Below the pieces are notes generated by a model, which was given only the letters and a program-made list of their open reading frames with translations, was not told the origin of the DNA and ran no database searches. The translations under genes and the position numbers were made by a program. A stretch of DNA of 64,000 nt, from contig JBCFBK010000001.1 in assembly GCA_038562555.1 (NCBI GenBank), positions 62,001-126,000 of the forward strand. The letters are read 5' to 3'. The stretch's first letter is position 1; every line of letters begins with the position of its first letter. This document shows positions 1-8,692 of the stretch, piece after piece. This stretch comes from JBCFBK01 sp038562555 (lineage in GTDB: Bacteria; Bacteroidota; Bacteroidia; Bacteroidales; Prolixibacteraceae).

Positions 1-776
1 CCGGAACCGTCTACATCAAATCCTTTAATATGATTGCCCTTTCCATCATCTTCCGTTTTAAAAGAGGCTCCTTTCATTGAACCGAGAATCGTTCCGTTGG
101 CTATGACTTTCCACTGATCCTGATCCATAGTTACATCGAGTTGCCGGACATGGGCGTCAGCGTAAGCTCCGGCAAACAGGATTTTCAATTTTGCGCCTAT
201 TGTCAGCTTCCGGGTGATTGCATGAGCATGACCAAAGGCCAGTTCTGCATAACTTTCGGAGATGCTCCGGATATTACGAATCTGATAATCATTTCCTCCA
301 GGATTGTCCATCCCGGTTTTCATGAAATTGAACAGTTCGTAAGGCAGATTGGTGTCCATGTCGGAACGCGATACCAGTTCGATTGTATTAAAGCCATTCC
401 ACCCGTAAAAACCAACTCCCAGCAGGGTCACATCGGCATTCATCTGCAGCCGGTTTACATCATGAAGTTTATCCAGAAATTCATCCCGCCCAACGGTGGA
501 ACTCATAAAAGTTGTCAGTTCATATTCACCCGACGGATCGTCGTACCGATAGATAAAATCGGTAAGTCCCACGTTCCCCTGTGCTGCAATACCTGCATTT
601 CCCAGACCGGGGACGCTGATGTAATTCCGTTCGCTCATAAAAGCGGGGTTCATGCGGTGACGGGTCGAAACGCCTTCCAAAAACCAGGCCGACCGGAACG
701 GCTGCGCGTTGACGGCTGTCGACAGGACGCCGCAAAACAGAACCAGGAGATATCCTTTTATTGCTAATCGCTTCAT
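1..776 (-). CDS. DUF5723-like outer-membrane-associated protein, partial
   Basis: The reading frame starts at the ATG ending at 776 and runs off the window's left edge, so only about 258 N-terminal residues are visible. It opens with a signal peptide (MKRLAIKGYLLVLFCGVLS, cleavage near VNA-Q). A mature part follows with features of the Bacteroidota DUF5723 family: an early RHRMNPAF motif and alternating short strands suggestive of a barrel. It lies 33 bp downstream of the lipoprotein gene at 810-2615 on the same strand, so the two are probably co-transcribed. The family assignment rests on recalled motifs only; the molecular function is unknown. Confidence 0.7.
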   Translation of the reverse strand, partial: MKRLAIKGYLLVLFCGVLSTAVNAQPFRSAWFLEGVSTRHRMNPAFMSERNYISVPGLGNAGIAAQGNVGLTDFIYRYDDPSGEYELTTFMSSTVGRDEFLDKLHDVNRLQMNADVTLLGVGFYGWNGFNTIELVSRSDMDTNLPYELFNFMKTGMDNPGGNDYQIRNIRSISESYAELAFGHAHAITRKLTIGAKLKILFAGAYADAHVRQLDVTMDQDQWKVIANGTILGSMKGASFKTEDDGKGNHIKGFDVDGS

Positions 777-809
777 AATTTCATTTCTGTGTACTGATCG
801 TTCCCGCCT

Positions 810-2615
810 TCATTCATTCAGATCAAGGTTTATTCCGCCGGTGACCTTTATGGTCATTCCGGTAAACCGGATGAACTGATTCGCATTAAGTGGTAAGTCA
901 CTTCCCGTCCGGGAACCGTTTACCGCCGTTATCCGCAGGGCAAGTGCATCCAGGCGGGAAAGATCAGCATCTTTCGATGTAAGGGCTACGATAACAGGCG
1001 TTTTGCTAACTCCTGTGTCGTTTCCGGCGGCAATCAGGCCGGAGACAGACGCAGTTATACCGGTCATTTCTTGCCTGGCAGCGTTGAGGGGCACAACTTC
1101 CAGCTTTAATGATACCGGTATCGAGTTTTCAGCCGTCATCAATACCTGCATATCAACGTTTTTAAGCTTATCAGAAACGTCCGAAAGATCATCAATCAAT
1201 CCGTCGATGGTATCCCTGTAATTCACGTGAAGGGTGTCAAAATGCATTGGGACCATGATTTCATAAGAGCCACTGATTTGCATGGCCTTTGTCAGGTCAA
1301 TATGATGCGTTTGCTCCAGATCGGCATGTGCCGTCATCTCCAGAATGATTGAATCGGGAAGTACCTTCAGCAGGTTCGACAGCGTTTCAATCTGAACGGT
1401 CTCGTATCCTTCCCGTTGAGTGCCCTGGCGCGAAACCAGAAAGTTAGTCTGTGTTGCCTGACCGTCGATTGCAGCTGCATTCACTTTCAATGTTGTCCGT
1501 TCTATTTTTGAGCTTTCAATAACCTGACCCCGTTCATCTTTGGCGTACATCTCAATGTTCAGATTGACCGGCATACCGATTGAATTCCGGATGCTAAGAC
1601 TGATTTGCGGATTATGGACTTCCAGAACGACGTCCTCCTCCTTCAGGAAATCGAGGTCTTCGTCCAGATCCAGCGCCAGTGACTGGCGCACCGTGTCGAC
1701 CTCCGGATCGAGGAGTCCTGTGAATTTCGCTACATGCAGCGGAGCAACCGTGACCACAGGAACAAGCTGAATGTCATTCAACTCACTGATGTCGATCCTG
1801 GCCTCACCGATTTTAAGCGTTCCGGAAATGGCAATCGGAGCGTCCAGGATCAGCCTGTTTTTGCCGTCTATCTGCTGCATCCGCAATCCTTCACCGTTAT
1901 TCATTTTGCTGAAGTCGACTCCGGTTATGGTGAGATCTCTGCTGAACCCCTCATAGGGACTGAATTCGTCTTTTTCGCCGTCAAGCATCAACACCCCTTC
2001 AACTACCTGATCCTCCTCCGCAAAACGCAGAAAATCAGGAAGAGAAATGCGGAACTCATCAAAAATAAGATTACCTACTCCTTGCGGGAATCCTTCAAAC
2101 TGAAAAGTAACCTGATATGTGGCAGACACTGTTTTATCCAGTTCAATTGTCCGGATGGCAACAAGCTCATCCGGCACCTCCGTGTCAATCACGATGTTGC
2201 CGGCTTGTTCCACCTTTGCTGAAATGGTGTCCGGGAGAACGACGATCAATCCCGGGGGAAGTCCGAGCCGTTCAAAAATTTCCGTGGAGAAGTTAACTGA
2301 CACCGGGTCCAGGGTTACTTCCTGCACATCAAGGACCACCGGATCGATCTCAATGTCGACAGGATCAAGCACATCAGATTTGGTAAGAGCATACCGCCCG
2401 GTCTCATCGACAGTCAACATTCCCGACTCATCGATCAGCTCGCTGAGTTTGACCGAATCAATACTCCCGATGGGTATGGAAAACGCACTTCCTCCTGCAT
2501 TCATATCCAACGAAATATCTTCGTTTAAATCATACCTTTCGTCAACGCAGGAAACGGAGGCAGACAACAACACAATTAAACCCAAAAAGAGTTTAAACAC
2601 CCGCTTATAAATCAT
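810..2615 (-). CDS. Large secreted lipoprotein, function unknown
   Basis: 601 residues. The N-terminus is a lipoprotein signal: basic MIYKRVFK, a hydrophobic stretch, then a lipobox-like SVSC at about residue 23, followed by DERYDLNEDISLDM. This suggests a lipid-anchored envelope protein. The rest is rich in beta-strand patterns with repeated I/V-D-I/V motifs and no catalytic signature that I recognise. Lipoproteins beginning Cys-x-(D/E)-x-YDLN next to DUF5723 proteins recur in Bacteroidota, which matches the downstream partner 33 bp away. It is separated by 143 bp from the upstream ABC1 gene on the same strand, and no enhancer-type promoter is visible in that gap. No function is proposed. 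Confidence 0.75.
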   Translation of the reverse strand: MIYKRVFKLFLGLIVLLSASVSCVDERYDLNEDISLDMNAGGSAFSIPIGSIDSVKLSELIDESGMLTVDETGRYALTKSDVLDPVDIEIDPVVLDVQEVTLDPVSVNFSTEIFERLGLPPGLIVVLPDTISAKVEQAGNIVIDTEVPDELVAIRTIELDKTVSATYQVTFQFEGFPQGVGNLIFDEFRISLPDFLRFAEEDQVVEGVLMLDGEKDEFSPYEGFSRDLTITGVDFSKMNNGEGLRMQQIDGKNRLILDAPIAISGTLKIGEARIDISELNDIQLVPVVTVAPLHVAKFTGLLDPEVDTVRQSLALDLDEDLDFLKEEDVVLEVHNPQISLSIRNSIGMPVNLNIEMYAKDERGQVIESSKIERTTLKVNAAAIDGQATQTNFLVSRQGTQREGYETVQIETLSNLLKVLPDSIILEMTAHADLEQTHHIDLTKAMQISGSYEIMVPMHFDTLHVNYRDTIDGLIDDLSDVSDKLKNVDMQVLMTAENSIPVSLKLEVVPLNAARQEMTGITASVSGLIAAGNDTGVSKTPVIVALTSKDADLSRLDALALRITAVNGSRTGSDLPLNANQFIRFTGMTIKVTGGINLDLNE

Positions 2616-2758
2616 CTTTTAAAATTAGCTTCATCACCTATTCAATCCTCACTTCAATGCAGACCAACGCATCATCACTGCATTAAACACCACAATAATA
2701 GGTCATTCCCGTCGGAACCGCAACTTTAAGTTGATGTTTTAAAAGCAGGAATAGGGTA

Positions 2759-3454
2759 TTACTCTGATTTATAGACAATTTGATTAACGATGTCTTTGCG
2801 GATAATCCCGTCTTCGAGGCGGATAATTCGCTTTCCGTATTGTGCAAATTTTTCATTATGAGTGACCTGAATGATGGTCATCCCCTCCCCGTTCAGGTCG
2901 CGGAGCGTTTCCATGATCATTTCGCCCTGGCTGGAGTGAAGGTTTCCGGTGGGCTCGTCGGCCAGCAGGAGTTTTGGTTTTCCGACAATGGCACGTGCAA
3001 TACCGACCAGTTGCTGCTGGCCTCCGGATAGCTGTTGGGGGAACAGATCTTTTTTGGCGACCATATTAAACCGATCGAGCAGATCAGCTACCATGGACTG
3101 CCGGTCACGGCTTTTTACTCCTTTATATATCAACGGTGTTTCAATGTTTTCATATACGGTCATTTCTTCGATCAGGTGATACGCCTGAAAGATGAAACCC
3201 ATAAAGTTCCGGTGATAATCTACTTTCGCTCTCTCCTTCAGGTCGAGTACAGACTGATCGTAAAGCTCGTATGTCCCTGCCGAAGGCTCATCGAGCAAGC
3301 CAATAATATTCAGAAGGGTAGACTTTCCCGACCCGCTGGGCCCCATAATACTTAAAAACTCGCCGTCATTCACTTCAAGGTTGACATCCTTTAATACAAA
3401 GGTGCGCTGAAATTTTGAATCGTAAAATTTGTCAATGTTCGCTAACCGGATCAT
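2759..3454 (-). CDS. ABC transporter ATP-binding protein, LolD/MacB type (ABC1)
   Basis: 231 residues, normal for a stand-alone LolD/MacB/FtsE-class nucleotide-binding subunit. Visible motifs: Walker A GPSGSGKST (about 39-47), Q-loop region FMGFIFQAYHL, signature LSGGQQQ, Walker B LLLADEP and H-switch VTH. Two positions deviate from the usual family pattern. The residue after LSGGQQQ is Leu where Arg is typical (LSGGQQQLVGIARAI), and the D-loop reads NLHSSQG rather than NLDSxxG, so Asp is replaced by His. No permease gene is adjacent, but its promoter carries the same enhancer/sigma-54-like arrangement as the permease array. It is therefore likely a second ATPase for that array, possibly with altered kinetics. 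Confidence 0.9.
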   Translation of the reverse strand: MIRLANIDKFYDSKFQRTFVLKDVNLEVNDGEFLSIMGPSGSGKSTLLNIIGLLDEPSAGTYELYDQSVLDLKERAKVDYHRNFMGFIFQAYHLIEEMTVYENIETPLIYKGVKSRDRQSMVADLLDRFNMVAKKDLFPQQLSGGQQQLVGIARAIVGKPKLLLADEPTGNLHSSQGEMIMETLRDLNGEGMTIIQVTHNEKFAQYGKRIIRLEDGIIRKDIVNQIVYKSE

Positions 3455-3482
3455 AGTGCTGCTTTTAGTTACTGTTTTTAGT

Positions 3483-3588
3483 TCAGAAAATATACCAACA
3501 ATTCAGTATACTGACAATTAATCTGTTAACAAATATCCGGCTCGGCCGGTGTAAAAAAATACAACAACATCTGACAAATAATTAGACA
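3483..3588 (-). promoter_or_regulatory. Enhancer pair plus sigma-54-like promoter for ABC1
   Basis: On the minus strand the proximal 17-bp palindrome TGT-N11-ACA is at 3550-3566 and a near-match (TGTCTAATTATTTGTCA) at 3572-3588, starts 22 bp apart. Downstream is GGTATATTTTCTGA at 3483-3496, a GG-N10-GA element. Its GG is 54 bp from the proximal palindrome. Predicted start near 3472, about 18 nt before the ABC1 ATG. The same spacing recurs at six other promoters here. Confidence 0.65.
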
Positions 3589-3599
3589 GGTTCAATTTG

Positions 3600-4607
3600 T
3601 CAAACACCGGTCCCGGCACATACCTCAGCGAAGAGCCTGAACGATTTGATGCGGGTTTTATGATCATAAATATGAGAGACGGCCATGATCTCATCGGCCC
3701 CCGTCAGCTCCAGCAGTTCGTTCAGTTCCGCTTCAACTTTGCGTTTACCGCCGATCAACGAACAGGCAGTCATTTGTTCCACAGCGGTCTGATAGAGGGA
3801 CCAGTTTCCGGGAAGCCGTTCCACAGGGGGCTGAACCAGTTGCCGGTTTCCCGTAATGACACCCAGGAAGAGTTGCTGCATAGTCGTAGACTGTTTAAGG
3901 GCCTCTTCATCGGTTTCGCAGGCGACAACGTTTACGCCGATCATGATATAAGGTTCGGCCAGTTGCGGAGAAGCTTTGAAATTTTCGCGATAGATGTTAA
4001 TAGCTGCAAGCAATTGGGCAGGAGCAAAATGGCTGGCAAAGGCGTACGGCAACCCCATTTCAGCAGCCAGGTATGCACTGTCGGTACTGGATCCCAAGAT
4101 CCAAAAAGGTACATCGGTTCCTTCTGCCAGGATCGATCGGACAACTCCTCTCCGGTTATCTTCTGAAAAATACCGCTGGAGCTTCCTGACTTCATCGGGA
4201 AAATCATGCACGGCTGCATTGCGGTCGGACCTGATTTCACGGGCAGTAACCGGATCCGTGCCGGGAGCCCGGCCCAACCCCAGGTCGATACGCCCCGGAT
4301 AGAGAGAAGCCAGCGTCCCGAATTGTTCCGAAATGATCAGCGGAGAATGATTGGGAAGCATAATCCCTCCCGATCCCACGCGGATTGAACTGGTCCCGTG
4401 CGCAATATAGCCTATAATCACTGCTGTTGCCGCACTGGCCACATTAATCATGTTATGATGCTCGGCAACCCAGAACCGCCGATAGCCAAATTTTTCAACA
4501 TGCTGAGCCAAGTCAAGGCAGTTGCGTAAGGCCTCTGCCGGGGTAGAGCCCTCAGCAACGGGCGCCAGATCAAGAACTGAAAAAGCAATATTCTTTTGTA
4601 ATGTCAT
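3600..4607 (-). CDS. LLM-class flavin-dependent oxidoreductase
   Basis: 335 residues, the usual length for luciferase-like monooxygenase (bacterial luciferase alpha-chain superfamily, MsnO8-like) proteins. Recognisable motifs: VAEHHNM near the N-terminus, GSGGIMLPNHSPL, then EQFGTLASLYPGRIDLGLGR followed by APGTDPVT, which forms the flavin/phosphate-binding face in this family. Expected to be a cytosolic FMNH2/F420-type oxidoreductase; the substrate cannot be inferred. It stands alone: 145 bp separate it from ABC1, and it diverges from the ATPase gene at 4770. Confidence 0.9.
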   Translation of the reverse strand: MTLQKNIAFSVLDLAPVAEGSTPAEALRNCLDLAQHVEKFGYRRFWVAEHHNMINVASAATAVIIGYIAHGTSSIRVGSGGIMLPNHSPLIISEQFGTLASLYPGRIDLGLGRAPGTDPVTAREIRSDRNAAVHDFPDEVRKLQRYFSEDNRRGVVRSILAEGTDVPFWILGSSTDSAYLAAEMGLPYAFASHFAPAQLLAAINIYRENFKASPQLAEPYIMIGVNVVACETDEEALKQSTTMQQLFLGVITGNRQLVQPPVERLPGNWSLYQTAVEQMTACSLIGGKRKVEAELNELLELTGADEIMAVSHIYDHKTRIKSFRLFAEVCAGTGV

Positions 4608-4719
4608 AGCCGGTTATTTTTAAATTAACAGAAACAACTCAACGATGATTTTTGATCAGAACGGTGACTTAATTCGTAACCCGCCTGTTGCTTCTTCAGC
4701 ATGTAAATAAATTATTAAA

Positions 4720-4751
4720 TTGCAATTATTGAATTTTAATAATTAAATTTG
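4720..4751 (+). promoter_or_regulatory. Bacteroidota sigma-A promoter for the AAA ATPase gene
   Basis: A -33 TTG at 4720-4722 and a perfect -7 TAAATTTG (TAnnTTTG) at 4744-4751 are separated by 21 bp. Transcription would begin near 4758, about 12 nt before the ATG at 4770. This supports 4770 over the upstream in-frame TTG at 4749, which overlaps the -7 box. Confidence 0.55.
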
Positions 4752-4769
4752 CATAATCATTTGATTGTT

Positions 4770-5921
4770 ATGGAAAAAATAAGAAATCCATTTGTTACAG
4801 GGAGCTATATTTCTTCAGATTATTTCTGCGATAGGGAAAAAGAAACCGATGAAATAATAAAGTCCATTACAAACGGGAACAATATGGCGATCATTTCTCC
4901 CAGGCGTATGGGAAAAACAGGGCTGATCGAACATTGTTTTCATCGACCGGTAGTTGCTGAGCATTACTATACATTCTTTATTGATATCTATGCAACAAGC
5001 AATTTGAAAGAGTTTGTTTTCAAGTTAGGGAAAGAGATATTTGAAGTGCTGAAACCCAAAGGGAAAAAACTAACTGAAAGCTTTTTTACGATGATAAGCT
5101 CCCTCCGACCCGCCTTTAAATTGGATTCCCATACCGGCTCTCCCGTTTTCGATATTGGCATCGGAGAAATTCATTCACCCGAATTTACACTGGAAGAAAT
5201 TTTTAAATATCTCGAAACAGCAGATAAACCTTGCATTGTGGCAATTGATGAGTTTCAACAAATTGCCAAATATCCCGAGAAAAATATTGAAGCTGTTTTA
5301 AGGACTTATATTCAACGCTGTAAAAACACATCATTTGTGTTTGCCGGAAGTCAGCGCCACTTAATGCATCACATATTCATGTCCGCATCTCAACCTTTCT
5401 ATCAAAGTGTAAGTTTGCTTCAACTGAATGCGATTAACAAAGAAAAATATGTGGAATTTATCTGGAAGCATTTTGAGCATGGAGAACGGAAGATCACGAA
5501 AAAAGTAATAGGACCGGTGTATGATTTGTTTGAAGGACACACCTGGTATATTCAGTGTATTTTCAATGAATTATATGCTTTTACAGAAAAAGGCGAAACC
5601 TGTACGCTGAATTTAGTAAAAAAGGCCATTGAAAATAAACTCGATTCATACGAGTCTTTATTTCAAAGCACGTTATCTCTCCTTACAGAAAAACAAAAAG
5701 AATTGCTTTATGCGATCGCCAAGGAAGGAAAAGCATCGGGACTTACATCAGCAGTCTTCATCAAGAAGCATGGATTATCCTCTTCCAGTTCAGTTCAAAC
5801 CGCAGCCAAACAGTTGCTGGCAAAAGAAATCATTACTTCCGGGAACCATGTTTACCAGGTTTACGACCGTTTTTTTGGCTTGTGGTTATCTAAAGTATAC
5901 GGAACAGGATATCAACTATGA
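4770..5921 (+). CDS. Archaeal-type AAA ATPase (ATPase_2 family)
   Basis: 383 residues from the ATG at 4770. Motifs: NPFVTGSYIS with DREKE near the N-terminus, a Walker A-like SPRRMGKTGLIEH (about 45-57), a hydrophobic-strand Walker B CIVAIDEFQQIAKYPE, a sensor strand FVFAGSQRHLMHHIF, and a C-terminal winged-helix-like segment ending in FGLWLSK. This is the pattern of the ATPase_2 (PF01637) STAND-type NTPases often called AAA+ ATPase or DUF234-related; their roles are mostly unknown. Its flanks are unrelated to it: a decayed permease tail begins 12 bp after its stop codon, so the gene may have been inserted into, or have replaced, part of an older permease locus. Confidence 0.85.
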   Translation: MEKIRNPFVTGSYISSDYFCDREKETDEIIKSITNGNNMAIISPRRMGKTGLIEHCFHRPVVAEHYYTFFIDIYATSNLKEFVFKLGKEIFEVLKPKGKKLTESFFTMISSLRPAFKLDSHTGSPVFDIGIGEIHSPEFTLEEIFKYLETADKPCIVAIDEFQQIAKYPEKNIEAVLRTYIQRCKNTSFVFAGSQRHLMHHIFMSASQPFYQSVSLLQLNAINKEKYVEFIWKHFEHGERKITKKVIGPVYDLFEGHTWYIQCIFNELYAFTEKGETCTLNLVKKAIENKLDSYESLFQSTLSLLTEKQKELLYAIAKEGKASGLTSAVFIKKHGLSSSSSVQTAAKQLLAKEIITSGNHVYQVYDRFFGLWLSKVYGTGYQL

Positions 5922-5932
5922 CGGAAGATTCC

Positions 5933-6020
5933 CTACTCATACCGCAGCGCTTCCACCGGATTCCGGGTGGCGGCTTTCCAGCTTTGCCAGATGACGACAA
6001 CCAGGGCCGTACTTACCAAT
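5933..6020 (-). pseudogene. Orphan 3' tail of an FtsX-type permease
   Basis: Read on the minus strand, about 28 codons end in WQSWKAATRNPVEALRYE and a TAG stop at 5933-5935. This is the exact C-terminus shared by the permease array almost 3 kb away. The preceding residues (LVSTALVVVI) fit the last transmembrane helix but are not the homogenised version. No upstream permease sequence remains; the neighbouring ATPase gene starts on the other strand. Confidence 0.8.
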
Positions 6021-6028
6021 TCTTCCTT

Positions 6029-7027
6029 CTATTCCTCAAACCGTACATTCAAATTTCCGCCGGAAGCACGCATGTATACCGGGATCCCGCCACCGTTCAC
6101 CGCACCTTTGACGCGGTCTTTTTCGGCTTTTCCTGAGAAATTCTGAAGGTCGATATTCACTTTCCCCGAGCTTAAATCCAGATCCAAGCCAAGTTCGCCA
6201 CCCTTCCGGATGATGGCATCAATTCCTCCGCCACTGGATTCCAGGTGTAATTCCTTGCTTAAACTCCCAATATTAACACGAACTGATCCTCCGCTGGATT
6301 TGGCTTTCACGTACGCGGCTTCTCCGTCAACACTGACACCACCCCCGCTGCTGCCCGCATCTACATCGCCGTGAACGTTCGTCAGGTGCACGCCGCCACC
6401 CGAGCTGTACGCAAAAACATTCCCGTGCGCTTCCTCTAAAGTGACACCGCCTCCACTGGAATTCAAGCGAATATCTCCGTGCTGATTCGTCGCATGCACG
6501 CCCCCGCCCGATGAACTTGCCTTCGTGGTTCCTGTAACGTTCTCCAGTTTTATTCCGCCTCCGCTGCTTACAAAATCATGTGTGCCTTTTACATTTGAAA
6601 TTTTTAATCCCCCTCCGCTGGACGAGACGTTGCACGACATTTCCCGGGGAGTTACGATGTTTAATGAGATGCCCACGTTGTTCCACGAACCAAATTTTGT
6701 CTTACGCTCGACATTTGCGGTAACGGCAGAACCATTTTTCTCGATGTCCAAATCAAAATCTTCCAGAATATCCCGGACCGACGGATCTGAGGGTGATAAA
6801 ACCCTTCCGTTTTTCCGGATAAATACCTGTACGGTTACTTCCTTCTGATCGTCGGCCCTCACTTCGATTCCTCCGCCGGATGACCGGGCATTCAGTGTAC
6901 CCGGCTCATTCATGTCAAAGGTCTTTGTTATCGTAGGAGTCTTGTTTTCCTGCGCAATCCCGCTGCATGAAAGCAGTGTGACCAGCATTGCTCCGATGGC
7001 GTACATTTTTACATTCATTTGTTTCAA
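6029..7027 (-). CDS. DUF4097-like SSGGG-repeat secreted beta-solenoid protein
   Basis: 332 residues. N-terminal hydrophobic segment with a possible lipobox (LLSC) and a signal-peptidase-I-like site (GIAQ); which is used is unclear. From about residue 48 onward an SSGGG motif recurs roughly every 17-25 residues (for example RSSGGGIEV, SSSGGGLKI, VSSGGGIKL, SSSGGGVHA, NSSGGGVTL), each followed by a short beta strand. This is the right-handed repeat architecture of DUF4097/DUF2807 'adhesin-like' proteins. Such proteins are often envelope or cell-surface proteins under stress regulators. The gene is isolated on the minus strand, only 8 bp from the decayed permease tail; no partner gene is evident. 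Confidence 0.75.
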   Translation of the reverse strand: MKQMNVKMYAIGAMLVTLLSCSGIAQENKTPTITKTFDMNEPGTLNARSSGGGIEVRADDQKEVTVQVFIRKNGRVLSPSDPSVRDILEDFDLDIEKNGSAVTANVERKTKFGSWNNVGISLNIVTPREMSCNVSSSGGGLKISNVKGTHDFVSSGGGIKLENVTGTTKASSSGGGVHATNQHGDIRLNSSGGGVTLEEAHGNVFAYSSGGGVHLTNVHGDVDAGSSGGGVSVDGEAAYVKAKSSGGSVRVNIGSLSKELHLESSGGGIDAIIRKGGELGLDLDLSSGKVNIDLQNFSGKAEKDRVKGAVNGGGIPVYMRASGGNLNVRFEE

Positions 7028-7339
7028 ATTAAAAGGTTATTCAATCTCGACCGAATCTATCCTAAAGACGCTGCATTTTATAAATAGTTACTCATACCTT
7101 GACTCTTTCTCCCGCTTCGTTCTCTTTATTCATATCAAGCCCTCTGCCTGCCCTTTTCGCTATTCACATTGCCAAGCTCTCTCAAAAAAAATGCCCTTCT
7201 GTTAATAATCTCAATATCAACCAATACAGAAAACAGCGGTTCTGATAACGTCTAATTTATTTACACTCCTGGTCTGGTTGATACCTTCGTATGGATCTGT
7301 TTAGAAATGGCAGCAATTATTCAGCAAAAACTCAGAAAA
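7028..7339. other. Intergenic region without a supported gene
   Basis: 312 bp between two minus-strand genes. I see no coding signal, no enhancer palindromes and no clear terminator. Two short stretches (7086-7098 and 7125-7136) resemble the ends of the permease tails (complement of ...RYE-stop) but the similarity is only about 11-12 bp and fades at once, so it is not called. Confidence 0.4.
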
Positions 7340-8620
7340 TCAGATCAGGTAAAAGATGCCCGAGACGGCCAACCCGGCAGTAACCAATGTCACAAAGCAC
7401 AAAAGAATGGGTTTTCGCGAGGCCTTGCTGCTTAACGATACTGCATAGATCATCTTCAGGAGATTGTTGCTGTTGGTGGCATTGATGATGGCCAGTACAA
7501 CGGTCAGTTGAGTAATTTCATAATGTTGCTGCAGCATGTACAGCAAAAAAGGATCAACATCAAAAAAACCAATCAAAAAAGCCAGGCCTGTCACTCCTGC
7601 GCTGCCGAAATGTTCCATCACATGGTGGGTGATCAGGGCGAAAGCAACAAACAAGATCCCGAAAATAGCGGCAGTACGCAGTTCCAACGGATTTTTACTA
7701 ACTACGCCGCTTTCTGTTGACATCTTTTCCTTTGCACCTCCGCCATTGTACTTCAATACCAGGCGAGACAGTCCGTAGGCAACTCCGAACATAAAAAGGA
7801 AAGGAATGGTCAACTTCAGGCCGATGTTTTGGTTAAAAACATAGGCCAGCGCCAATACCCGAAGGTACATCATGCCGTTGGCCAACATAATGGCTGAGAC
7901 AGACTGGATACCCGTTCCTTCTTTCTTCTCTTTCCGTGCTAAAATAACCGTGGTCGTCGTGCTGCTGTATATTCCGCCAAGCACGCCGGTCAGCATAATC
8001 CCGGAATCCGGGAAGATGAACTTCTTTACCAGGTAGCTGACATACGAAACTCCCGACACGACCATGATTGCCAGCCACAGTTCGTACGGTGAAACGGGGA
8101 TCATTTCCGATATATCCGCCGAAGGCAGTAAAGGCAAAATGATCCCCGCGAAGGCTATAAATTTAGCCAGCGTGACGAACTCTTCTTCCGAAGCCTTTTG
8201 GGAAATTGACTTGAACTGCCCCTTCATTTCCGTTAAAATCAGGATCGCCACCACAAACGAAAGCGCCAGCCAAACCGGCTGTGTAAATACCAGTACGCTC
8301 AGGCAGTAGGTGAGCAAAGCCAGAATGGAGGTCGTCAGACCGAAATCCTTCTGTTGCCTGATCTTTAGGAAATACTGGACGCCTATCAGAAGCCCAAGGA
8401 CCGACAATCCAACCAGAAAAGGCGCAAGACCGGCGGGATCGGCGATGTACAACACGTATCCAAGCAGGCCGATAAATGTAAACGTACGATCGGTACCGAA
8501 CAGCATGCTGTCATCGTCACCAAGGTGGTGACGGCGCTGCCCCAGCCCGATCAGCAACGAAAAAACAAGAACAAGGAAAAAATTGACAATTTCCCTGGGA
8601 ATAAACGGTATGATATCCAT
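7340..8620 (-). CDS. MgtC/SapB-DUF4010 family membrane protein
   Basis: 426 residues from the ATG at 8618-8620. An in-frame TTG eight codons upstream is less likely. The N-terminal part has the MgtC-like signature SLLIGLGQRRHH...FGTDRTFTFIGLLGY with several membrane helices. The C-terminal part, with GIYSSTTTTVILARK and LLYMLQQ, matches DUF4010. About 11-12 hydrophobic helices are visible, so it is an inner-membrane protein. MgtC proteins are linked to magnesium limitation and acid survival in other bacteria; that role is not shown here. It follows permease A by 72 bp on the same strand and may be read through from it. Confidence 0.85.
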   Translation of the reverse strand: MDIIPFIPREIVNFFLVLVFSLLIGLGQRRHHLGDDDSMLFGTDRTFTFIGLLGYVLYIADPAGLAPFLVGLSVLGLLIGVQYFLKIRQQKDFGLTTSILALLTYCLSVLVFTQPVWLALSFVVAILILTEMKGQFKSISQKASEEEFVTLAKFIAFAGIILPLLPSADISEMIPVSPYELWLAIMVVSGVSYVSYLVKKFIFPDSGIMLTGVLGGIYSSTTTTVILARKEKKEGTGIQSVSAIMLANGMMYLRVLALAYVFNQNIGLKLTIPFLFMFGVAYGLSRLVLKYNGGGAKEKMSTESGVVSKNPLELRTAAIFGILFVAFALITHHVMEHFGSAGVTGLAFLIGFFDVDPFLLYMLQQHYEITQLTVVLAIINATNSNNLLKMIYAVSLSSKASRKPILLCFVTLVTAGLAVSGIFYLI

Positions 8621-8692
8621 GATCAGTTTGCCTGTTATTTGCAAAGATATTTTTTCTAACCGGGTTGTGATAACGTATATCGCAAAAAAATT

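Noticed and set aside
141..767. 208-codon plus-strand frame
   Set aside because: Antisense to the DUF5723-like gene, which has a proper start, signal peptide and family motifs.
7086..7136. Possible permease-tail scars in the spacer before the MgtC-like gene
   Set aside because: Agreement is limited to two 11-12 bp matches around a stop-like end; too short to separate from chance.
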